A stretch of 64,000 nt of DNA from Diploptera punctata (Eukaryota > Arthropoda > Insecta > Blattodea > Blaberidae): NCBI GenBank assembly GCA_030220185.1, contig JASPKZ010001233.1, positions 372,001-436,000 of the forward strand. Direction: 5' to 3'. Numbering within the stretch: the first letter of the stretch is position 1; each line of letters starts with the position of its first letter. The translations under genes and the position numbers were made by a program. Under the pieces are notes generated by a model, which saw only the letters and a program-made list of their open reading frames with translations, was not told the DNA's origin and searched no databases. Positions 60,101 through 64,000 of the stretch are shown piece after piece.

Positions 60101-62663
60101 GCAAGAGAAAGCAACAGGAGAAATTTTGAGCCCTACTAGGAGACGTATATCTGATGGCATTATTTCCATCATGGCTCGACTTAACTTGAGTCGTGTAGGT
60201 CCTGAAGGGCAGGGACCAGGAAGTTTAGGTTCAGCAGGGAAGAATGAATGTCATTTGAGTCCTCTACATTTGAATGCATATTGCAATAACAACAGTGAGT
60301 CTGCTTTACATGCTGCAGTTAGAGGCAAACATGCTGATGTTGCAGCTATACTTCTCCAATGCGGTGCAGATCCAAATATGTTATGTCGACCACCAGAACC
60401 AGTAAGTAAATCATTTATCATTGTCATCATGAATAGTAAATTAAAGTAATAATTCTCAACCTTCTAGCTTGTAGCATATTGTCTTAATTACTATGCTTAC
60501 AACATGTTTTAGGCATGTCAAAATACCAACTTTTCAGAATAATTTTTCATTAATATTTAAAGGGAGTGACACTATGAGGTTTATTTTAATTAATAAATAG
60601 CTGCACATGCATGGTGAGAAAATACGGAATCGAAACAAAGGCCAAGTTATTGAAACAGTTAGATAAATCTAAGGAACTCACAGTTTGGAAGAAAATTCAC
60701 ATCCACAAAAATAAAAGGAAAATCATGAATTTTTAAATTCCTGGGGAAATTATTTAATTTGGAAGTTCATCAATCAGCCAATAAAGGGAGCAGGAATTAA
60801 CTTTTAGGATCGCCAACTGCCAATTCAACAGTTAGATGGGATTAATAATGATACGTAGTGTATCAAAACTGTAGTTTTCAAGAAATCTATAATTATGAGG
60901 TGAGTCTTAAAAATCTAACTATTTATATTTGAAGAGAAAAATATACACTCAGACTGGGATTTTAACCCAAGACCTTTGGCTTTCTATACCAATGCACTAC
61001 CAACTGAGGTACCTGAGCACTCAAATCTAAATGCAAATTTTCTCTTATACATTGTTAATTCCCGAGTGCCAAAAGCTATGAACTGTTGCTCGATCATGCA
61101 GATGACAGTTTTTTTTAAGAAGACTTTTATTGGGAATTGAAACATTGCTTTATAAAGCCAATAGGGCTTCTTTCAGTGCTTTTTATTAATTTTATAAAAA
61201 AATCTAACCATTTATTAATTTACAGTTTTTTTCTTCTGCCAAAATTAATCTGGTGACAGCAATTAGAAAATGTTGAGGAAATTTCACTCATCCTAATGTT
61301 TAAGGATTAATTATAAAATTATGATTCATCATGAGATTATTCATGGTAGAGAAAATTCAACCCAGCATTTACTTAAGAATTGAAATAAACCATAAAGAAA
61401 AGCTTGTTAATTTAATTGACCTTAGAATTTGAATCTGGAATCTCTCCAATAAAAGTCTCAAATGCTATATTTTACCTTACTCTAAGTTGTTGAAACACTT
61501 TTTGACAATAAATTATTTTTATTTTCATATATTTTGTGTTGTATTTCAGTAATGGTACTTTTTTATGTGTTGTTATTGTAGATTATTTCAGATGGAGATG
61601 AATCTGGGACCTCATCAGGTTCTACTGCACTTGTGGAAGCTTGTAGAAATCGTGATATTGGGATGGCTGATTTATTGTTACGTCACTCGGCGAGGGACGA
61701 TGACTGCAAAGCACTTCGAGTAGCAACAAGAAATAGGGATGATATACTTACTGCTAAACTGCTTTCAATCAAGGTAATTTAAGCAATATTCATAATTAAT
61801 GGTAAAATTAAATGTTTCTTACTTCTCCTCATATAAATCTTCTAAGTAGATCGCGATTTCGAGACCATAACAGTCTCATCTTCAGTACTTTTTTGGCGAC
61901 TGATGTTATGTCGATCGGAAGAAACTCTTCTTCTTCCCTCTGTTGGTAGACCGATGAACCTCTGGATCAGGTCAAAATTTGTGGGAATTTCGAAGTTCAT
62001 AAGTTTTCCTTTGTTTTTCTGAATGTGGACCTTTTCCCAAACCGTGAGTTCCTTTTGTTTGTCTATTTGTTTAATTAGACTGGCTTTTGATTCATTTTAA
62101 TTGAATTGGAGATTTATCGGTCCACCAACAGATGGAGTAAGAAGTAATTCTCATGGATGACAGAACAACAGTTGTGAAATAACTGATGATGAAACTACCT
62201 ATGTTTTGAAACTGGTTTTATTAGAAGACTGGATGTGAGGTGAGGTGAAGAATTTTAATTAAAATCTTAAATGAACAAATCTGAACCAAAACTATGTCAG
62301 TTATTTTAGTGAATTTGCAATGTGTTAAAAAATATTTTGTAAGAGTATTTGAATATGTGGGCAGGAGGGTAAGGAGTAGCCATGTAGTGATTGGCTACTT
62401 TCAAAGTTTAATGTGTTGCTGTGAGAAAAATACTTCCAATTCTCAAATGCTGTTCAAATGCATTGTAATTGTTTATATTGTAGGCTTATCCAGATCCAGA
62501 ATACAAGCTAAATAAAACAGCAATGACTGAAGAGGGTTTGCCTGCCTTGCCTCAGCTTGGTCTCACTAGTCTCACTTACAGTTCGCTTTTCCCAAATACA
62601 TCAGTCATGATCAACTGGCACAATCAGCAATGTGACTTGTCCCAAGTTCGTAAACAATGGCTG
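44986..62663 (+). CDS. Lrrk: Leucine-rich-repeat kinase (LRRK1/2-like), ankyrin N-terminus; gene runs off the window
   Basis: Eight spliced exons give about 473 residues and stay open except for one extra base at exon 3. Exons: 44986-45103, 53170-53329, 54632-54776, 54947-55083, 58262-58415, 60069-60401, 61582-61773, 62484-62663. The protein has a leader of about 75 residues, then about seven ankyrin-like repeats (TLLFMACEMGRKEIVKSLL; SPLYIACYNGRKDIVELLL; LPIHACCINGHVNVMDLLL; NVLYVASFLGNYKIVDLLL; SALHAAVRGKHADVAAILL; TALVEACRNRDIGMADLLL). A charged insert (SPTRRRISDGIISIMARLNL) sits between the fourth and fifth. The end of exon 8 (SLFPNTSVMINWHNQQCDLS, VRKQWL) recalls the ankyrin-to-LRR junction of LRRK1 and insect Lrrk. 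The family is a cytoplasmic, endolysosome-associated ROCO kinase acting on Rab GTPases. LRR, Roc, COR and kinase parts are not in the window. Another large ankyrin protein is the alternative. Confidence 0.78.
45386..46225. mobile_element. 840-bp TIR DNA transposon relic in Lrrk intron 1
   Basis: 'ttccgagctaaattccagtt' at 45386 and the complement of 'aactggaacttagctcggaa' ending at 46225 are terminal inverted repeats of about 31 bp with a few mismatches. The flanks suggest a TA target (TA at 45383-45384 and 46226-46227). It contains a minus-strand ORF (45827-45600). Superfamily open; a TA target would suit Tc1/mariner-like elements. Confidence 0.7.
45600..45827 (-). pseudogene. Transposon-encoded helix-turn-helix-like fragment
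   Basis: 75 codons: MKSGQKQIIVNVFKQHSETY, PTSAIEYVVKIAEFIGESAK, SIYSAHIEIVNKGYLLTSWE, KRKLLISRPIYNFLS. The pattern K/Q-IIVNVFK ... VVKIAEFIGES--SIY looks like the N-terminal DNA-binding helix-turn-helix often found upstream of DDE transposase domains in insect elements. No catalytic domain follows, so the element cannot move by itself. Confidence 0.5.
46622..48196 (+). mobile_element. Tc1-like transposon, TIRs 26 bp, TA target
   Basis: TIR AGTGGAGGAAATTGGTATAA (first 20 nt) then AGCCAC at the left; an exact complement at the right (48170-48195). Starts CAGTGG and ends CCACTA, flanked by TA (46620-46621, 48197-48198). Length 1,575 bp, normal for Tc1 elements. The near-identical TIRs indicate a recent insertion, yet the transposase frame is broken. 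Confidence 0.9.
46944..47928 (+). pseudogene. Tc1-like transposase (DD34E), inactivated
   Basis: N-terminal paired-like DNA-binding part: MPRGKPLSNEEKSRVSAFME, MGLSNRQIPTKLGLQ. Frameshifts between about 47080 and 47308. The catalytic part restarts at MTFAEEHMSWTSEWNKVMFS: first Asp in VMFSDEKKFNLDGPDG, second in LIFQPDNVSIHVS, and Glu in LNPIENLWG, with 34 residues between the second Asp and the Glu, i.e. DD34E. In-frame stops at 47578-47580 (after EELLES) and 47782-47784 (after YRNGR). The C-terminus reads WASISVEEINTLIKSMPKRI to a stop at 47926-47928. Confidence 0.9.
48850..49100 (-). mobile_element. LINE reverse transcriptase C-terminal fragment
   Basis: The minus strand around 49030-48975 reads LYGAEIWIATKKVEYKEW (LYGAEIW is a common LINE C-terminal motif), then breaks. 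The plus-strand ORF at 48805-49041 is antisense. Confidence 0.5.
49102..50255. other. Intron 1 DNA; family M end motifs near 49575-49740
   Basis: No exon found. 'aggaagtaacattatgaggt' at 49579 and 'taacattatgaggttc' at 49710 are end motifs of family M (compare 53634, 53962, 63735). The rest is AT-rich. Confidence 0.4.
50260..50580 (+). mobile_element. tRNA-derived SINE, family S2
   Basis: 'cttgcgccatagccgagatt' (box A slightly damaged) and 'ctggttcaagtctccatagc' (box B), then 'gaagaaattttctcactgaa', 'cccacccagcatcacgagga', 'agtagcggctccaggttgag' and 'gtagatgagaggccagcaac'. It ends near 'ggccttttaggcc'. The ORF at 50537-50794 begins in this SINE and is not a gene. Confidence 0.85.
50800..52190. 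other. Intron 1 DNA, nothing assigned
   Basis: AT-rich. 51345-51430 has 'atctcaccttacaaagttgt' and 'actggtttcaaaagtatagt', wording like the family M interior. No exon or promoter signal supported. Confidence 0.4.
52195..52430 (-). mobile_element. tRNA-derived SINE, family S3
   Basis: Minus-strand copy: 'aaatttgcttagaggccttt', 'taaagtccctcctggaggac', 'aaaaaatccatcgacctcgg', 'ccaggtttgaaccctcgacc' (box B complement) and 'aaccactagtccaccgcgac' (head at the right end). Confidence 0.85.
52555..52800 (-). mobile_element. LINE 3' UTR fragment with conserved hairpin
   Basis: On the minus strand the hairpin AAGACCTTATGGTCTT lies within CTGG...TCAGG and is followed by a (TAAA)n tail (52576 back to 52553). 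It corresponds to the 3' end of the Jockey-like LINE at 19475-19550. The upstream part (to 52800) is AT-rich without ORF. Confidence 0.65.
52810..52995. repeat. Unclassified repeat shared with 43395-43560
   Basis: See the copy at 43395. The 61-codon ORF at 52851-53036 reads through it into an (AAT)/(GAT) tract (52998-53033) and is not supported as a gene. Confidence 0.4.
53170..53329 (+). CDS. Lrrk: Lrrk exon 2
   Basis: The acceptor 'ttttttttttccag' ends at 53169. Joined in phase 1 it encodes DAKETARQKCHASLRDTCAA, GDASLLKNLLQQLGSEAQLV, VNMAPSGSNTLLFM (last codon split AT|G). Donor GTAAGA at 53330. It includes the start of an ankyrin-like repeat. The longer ORF at 53146-53355 is in another frame and not coding. 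Confidence 0.8.
53660..53938. repeat. 279-bp near-perfect hairpin in Lrrk intron 2
   Basis: The left arm starts 'atattgtttattttttatta' and the right arm is its complement ending 'aaacaatat'. The centre is 'cctgcagactgcagg' near 53799. I see one mismatch in about 135 bp of arm (aactgacgtcc against aactgaagtcc) and almost no loop. Flanked by repeated 'atgttatacagt' (53609, 53938) and family M ends. Confidence 0.85.
53962..54523. mobile_element. Family M TIR element in Lrrk intron 2
   Basis: Left end 'taggaaaaatcactatgagg' (53962); right end complement 'ctcatagtgtcatttccta' (about 54505-54523). The interior has 'atctcacctcttatccagtc', 'ggtttcttcttcagtaatat' and 'aaaatatgaaaaaaatta'. Related ends occur at 10700, 49579, 53634, 60560 and 63742. 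The 72-codon ORF inside shows no known domain. Confidence 0.6.
54632..54776 (+). CDS. Lrrk: Lrrk exon 3 (acceptor one base out of register)
   Basis: Encodes (M)ACEMGRKEIVKSLLDHDA, DGRIHPVTKYSPLYIACYNG, RKDIVELLLK, two ankyrin-like units, ending in phase 0 before GTAATA. The visible acceptor CAG ends at 54630, but an exon from 54631 would shift the frame and stop after two codons. A start at 54632 keeps both repeats in frame. There are four G at 54630-54633; three would fit perfectly. See findings. Confidence 0.7.
54947..55083 (+). CDS. Lrrk: Lrrk exon 4
   Basis: The acceptor 'ctcctctatttacag' ends at 54946. Encodes RFPELVQQHTVERWLPIHAC, CINGHVNVMDLLLRYPYPSH, LMQKF and ends in phase 2 (AA). 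Donor GTAAGA at 55084. One ankyrin-like repeat. Confidence 0.85.
55161..55485 (+). mobile_element. tRNA-derived SINE, family S2
   Basis: 'agcaccgtagccgagtggtt' (box A), 'ctgattcgagtccccatggg' (box B), 'gaagaaattttcacatggaa', 'cccacccagcatcatgaggc', 'gggggacccgacatgctgac' and 'acgtgaggccaacagccggc'. It ends 'aggcctgttgtgcttgga'. Flanking 'atacttgaaata' (55150-55161 and 55489-55500) is a likely target duplication. Confidence 0.85.
55585..55890 (-). mobile_element. tRNA-derived SINE, family S1
   Basis: Minus-strand copy with 'aaagtgaatccactacatgc', 'aagaggttaagactaccact', 'gaggctgagtcgaccccagg', 'agccagaaggtttgggttag' and 'tagtgtattgccctaaccaa' (head at the right). 'ttctcatatagata' at 55565-55578 and 55881-55894 is a likely target duplication. 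Confidence 0.85.
55998..56925 (-). mobile_element. SINE S1 split by a hAT element
   Basis: Left piece 55998-56048 ('gagtttaaggctcccacatc') and right piece 56699-56925 ('caatcagcatgaaatgtgag', 'ttgaggctgagccaattcca', 'agtgcattgccttaaccagt') form one S1 copy when 56049-56698 and one target copy are removed. Confidence 0.8.
56049..56698. mobile_element. Non-autonomous hAT element, 8-bp target duplication
   Basis: Ends CAGTGGTCCCCAACC (left) and GGTTGGGAAACCATG (right) are inverted repeats with the CAGxGG start typical of hAT. TTCTAGAC is duplicated at 56041-56048 and 56699-56706. Subterminal 'cgcgaacccc' / 'ggggttcgc' extend the match. 650 bp, no transposase motif; ORFs inside are short and without known domains. 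Confidence 0.9.
57060..57760 (-). mobile_element. SINE S3 split by SINE S1
   Basis: Left piece 57060-57136 ('tagcctctcctttgttagga', 'ctagaccaagttaatttagt') and right piece 57456-57760 ('catgaatggcatgcagtcaa', 'gactcaatgagacatctagc', 'taaagtccatcctggaggac', 'ccggccgggtttgaactcat') are continuous in the intact copy at 41577-41930. Confidence 0.85.
57137..57440 (+). mobile_element. SINE S1 inside S3, 15-bp target duplication
   Basis: 'cacgccgtagcgtagtggtt' (box A), 'caagggttcaagtcccgttg' (box B), the full S1 body and 'gtgggatcactttactc' at the end. TTAATTACCCACAGA is repeated at 57122-57136 and 57441-57455. The best preserved S1 copy in the window and probably the youngest. Confidence 0.9.
57785..57965 (+). 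mobile_element. SINE S1, diverged 5' part
   Basis: 'gcttgctgtatcatagtttg' (decayed box A), 'tgggtttgattcccaatagt' (box B), 'ctggcctgtaccttctggca' and 'cagtagttgactcaatctct'. It stops at 57965 where the hairpin element begins. Confidence 0.75.
57995..58173. repeat. 179-bp hairpin element in Lrrk intron 4
   Basis: 'gatgatcttgaagaagattt' and its complement end the element. Inner words 'gtggtctcgaggcttgaagt' and 'tttcgccagagactgcgtct' return as near complements. Arms about 83 bp with several mismatches, loop about 12 nt. The minus-strand 85-codon ORF reads through it and is not a gene. Confidence 0.8.
58262..58415 (+). CDS. Lrrk: Lrrk exon 5
   Basis: The acceptor 'attggttttatag' ends at 58261. 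With the carried AA it encodes KDPTGDWEYEMPFELNMKDV, TGQNVLYVASFLGNYKIVDL, LLKFRVKASRIK in phase 0 to the donor GTAAAT at 58416. Intron 4 (55084-58261) holds S2, S1, S3, a hAT element and a hairpin. Confidence 0.85.
58962..59255 (+). mobile_element. tRNA-derived SINE, family S2
   Basis: 'actgcagacgagtggttaag' (box A), 'cgctggttcaggccatag' (box B with deletion), 'cccacccagcatcatgaggt', 'gcagctccaggttgagaaaa', 'cagctgggggacttgacatg' and 'acatgtagatgtgaggccag'. The last 40 bp are missing. Confidence 0.8.
59335..59770 (+). mobile_element. SINE S2 interrupted by about 130 bp
   Basis: 5' part 59335-59452 ('catagccaaatggtttaagg', 'ctgattcaagtccccatgga'); 3' part 59592-59770 ('cagcatgtagtggctccaga', 'gaggccagcagccagatggt'). 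The intervening segment has an (ATT)n tract and no known element. The 92-codon ORF here is read-through. Confidence 0.65.
59822..59965 (+). repeat. SINE S2 3'-half fragment
   Basis: 'gactgggggatccaacatac', 'acccacatgtcattgctata' and 'aaggtcagcagccagctggt' match the S2 3' half. No head. Confidence 0.65.
60069..60401 (+). CDS. Lrrk: Lrrk exon 6
   Basis: The acceptor 'aataattatccag' ends at 60068. Encodes AVKENEQGEEEQEKATGEIL, SPTRRRISDGIISIMARLNL, then a Gly-rich linker, ECHLSPLHLNAYCNNNSE, SALHAAVRGKHADVAAILLQ, CGADPNMLCRPPEP. 111 codons, phase 0 at both ends; donor GTAAGT. It contains the acidic/basic insert and one canonical ankyrin repeat. Confidence 0.88.
60935..61190 (-). mobile_element. 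SINE-like element S5
   Basis: Minus-strand copy. 'atttgaagagaaaaatatac' at the left is the end after the tRNA-like domain; 'ttttaacccaagacctttgg' and 'accaactgaggtacctgagc' are the complements of boxes B and A; the body follows ('tatacattgttaattcccga', 'cttttattgggaattgaaac', 'aaagccaatagggcttcttt'). The acceptor-like stem CTCAG/CTGAG is kept. An M-type end motif (60560) lies just before. Confidence 0.7.
61582..61773 (+). CDS. Lrrk: Lrrk exon 7
   Basis: The acceptor 'gttgttattgtag' ends at 61581. Encodes IISDGDESGTSSGSTALVEA, CRNRDIGMADLLLRHSARDD, DCKALRVATRNRDDILTAKL, LSIK; 64 codons, phase 0. Donor GTAATT. A competing CAG at 61589-61591 would shift the frame. Confidence 0.85.
61800..62275. 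repeat. Imperfect inverted repeat, family M-like, in Lrrk intron 7
   Basis: The left block (61815-61930: 'acttctcctcatataaatct', 'cagtctcatcttcagtactt', 'gactgatgttatg') and the right block (62155-62260: 'aataactgatgatgaaacta', 'ttttattagaagactggatg', 'gaggtgaggtgaag') are inverted and diverged. An inner pair 'ccctctgttggtagaccgat' / 'atcggtccaccaacagatgg' is also inverted (61938, 62117). Confidence 0.55.
62484..62663 (+). CDS. Lrrk: Lrrk exon 8 (last exon in the window)
   Basis: The acceptor 'gtttatattgtag' ends at 62483. Encodes AYPDPEYKLNKTAMTEEGLP, ALPQLGLTSLTYSSLFPNTS, VMINWHNQQCDLSQVRKQWL; 60 codons, phase 0; donor GTAAGT. The last 25 residues fit the segment joining ankyrin repeats to LRRs in LRRK1-type proteins. 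No further exon was found up to 64000. Confidence 0.85.
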
Positions 62664-62879
62664 GTAAGTATATTTAATAAAATAGATACATTAACCTTCT
62701 TGTTTTATTTATTGTGTCATGAAAAATTGATTTATTCGTTCGTTTATTTGATCCATCTGACATACTTTTATTGGGCTTTTTAACATTTTTTATTTTTTCC
62801 AATGAGCAGGCAGCTGGCCAACTACATCATCCCCCAATCTGAATGACCAGGAATATTTTTCAGATTTCCTTCCTTAGCC

Positions 62880-63450
62880 TTTATCATAAGTAATGTCACA
62901 AATGATTTTCAAATCAAGAGTGGCATTTGTTAGGACTATTTAACAAATAAAATTAAGTTGCTTACTCAAAAATCATTATTTAAATATAGTTATTTTAAAA
63001 TATTTATACATTTAATGTAAATGGTGATGTTTGAAAACAAATCAGAAATGTGAGATTATGTTTATTCACTCATACTTGATCATATTATTTATTCCCAAAT
63101 AGGATCACAATATTGTATCAATGCATCCTAGTACAGAAATAATTAAACACATCAAACCATATATTATAATCAACATTATAGGTTATTCATTTATTTTGTA
63201 GTAAACAACTCTGTAAAATCGAGGAATCTGTTCATTATTTGTTATATTCAATGTATTTGTTGGAGAAAAATAATGCTCTGACCTGTTTAGAATATTAAAA
63301 AGGAGGAGATTTCTTTATCACAAAAGTAGGAGCTGATAAAGAGAAATTGATAAAGAGCGAGGTGAAACACGACTGTCATTGGTTGTAAAACAAAACTCAT
63401 TGAAACATGATTGGTTATTGACTACCATTTGGGACATGAGCTAAATAGTC
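62880..63450 (-). mobile_element. Foldback element family F, copy F with part of the side module
   Basis: Shortened side module 62880-62933 ('ttatcataagtaatgtcaca', 'aatcaagagtggcatttgtt'), then the core from 'gactatttaacaaataaaat' (62934) to 'gacatgagctaaatagtc' (63450). Shares 'aggaggagatttctttatca', 'cacgactgtcattggttgta' and 'gacctgtttagaatatta' with copy B. Confidence 0.75.
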
Positions 63451-63734
63451 AAACTAATCATGAACTAGAAATCAGCAGTATCTGTTACCCTAGATAAGGG
63501 GCCCTTACTGGGTACTATCAGCCAGGCGAGCTGAACCCATGTTTTTTAACGAGGTTATTACTAAATGTCCCTGTCTGATGAAAAATATATTTAGCATAAT
63601 TTTCACAAAATATATGTATATTTACCTCCTGTTGTCATTATTTCAAATTCCATTTCATAGATTCATATTTTATTAACTTTTTATAAATAAGTATATACGA
63701 TGCTACTAATCAACTTGATATATAGTATATTTAA

Positions 63735-64000
63735 ACTAATGTTGGGAAGTAAACATTATGGGGTTATATCATTAATAGTGAGTGGAGAACAAATTTTTAA
63801 TGACTCACCTCATACAATTTCAAATTTCTTTGATACTGACTGTTTCAGGCAACATCTTGTCCCTCTTCAGTCATGACTTCCACTCACTGTTAAATTGAGA
63901 GATAGTACCTATAATATCTTTACATTATCTCTTTCTAAAGCTTGCACATCTTCAGATGACTGCACATATTTACTTTCACACCTCACATAAACTGTAGTGA
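63735..64000. repeat. Family M element, cut by the window edge
   Basis: 'gggaagtaaacattatgggg' (63745) is a family M left end. The interior words 'atgactcacctcatacaatt', 'gtttcaggcaacatcttgtc' and 'cctcttcagtcatgacttcc' match the style of the other M elements. No exon of Lrrk was found here. Confidence 0.5.

Overview
The window is AT-rich nuclear DNA from an animal, almost certainly an insect. Evidence: an intron-split gene with small exons and kilobase introns, intron-containing tRNA-Tyr remains, Pol III-type tRNA-derived SINEs, arthropod-type LINE reverse transcriptases and Tc1, hAT and TTA-target (Harbinger-like) DNA transposons. The LINE and SINE mix resembles what I know from cockroach genomes (Blattodea), but that is inference only. 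No operon, CRISPR array, prophage or bacterial-type gene is visible.

Layout. 1-32 is the 3' end of a tRNA-Leu gene with its T-run terminator. From there to about 44.9 kb I find no intact protein gene. This stretch is a transposon graveyard: LINE 3' ends, two larger reverse-transcriptase relics (17.1-19.55 kb and 31.5-32.8 kb), at least six tRNA-like SINE families (called here S1 to S6), hairpin and foldback elements, microsatellites, and quiet AT-rich DNA (mainly 39.0-41.5 kb). Elements are often nested and many junctions keep target-site duplications, so the insertion order can be read.

The one convincing host gene lies on the + strand from about 44.99 kb to beyond the right edge. Eight exons (44986-45103, 53170-53329, about 54632-54776, 54947-55083, 58262-58415, 60069-60401, 61582-61773, 62484-62663) encode about 473 residues of ankyrin-like repeats plus the start of the next region. 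I read it as the N-terminus of an insect leucine-rich-repeat kinase (Lrrk, LRRK1/2-like ROCO protein); the LRR, Roc-COR and kinase parts would lie downstream. Intron 1 appears to use a GC donor, and the exon 2/exon 3 junction has one base too many for an open frame. Its introns are packed with SINEs, hairpins and a nested hAT element.

Most interesting beyond the gene: (i) a LINE and a SINE family that share a 3' tail with a covarying stem-loop; (ii) a second LINE 3' hairpin kept in three copies with a compensatory change; (iii) a six-copy foldback family with a side module; (iv) a 1.7-kb TIR element with GC-rich subterminal repeats inserted cleanly at TTA into a LINE reading frame; (v) a SINE-like family whose tRNA-like domain sits in the 3' half; (vi) a 279-bp almost perfect hairpin inside an Lrrk intron.
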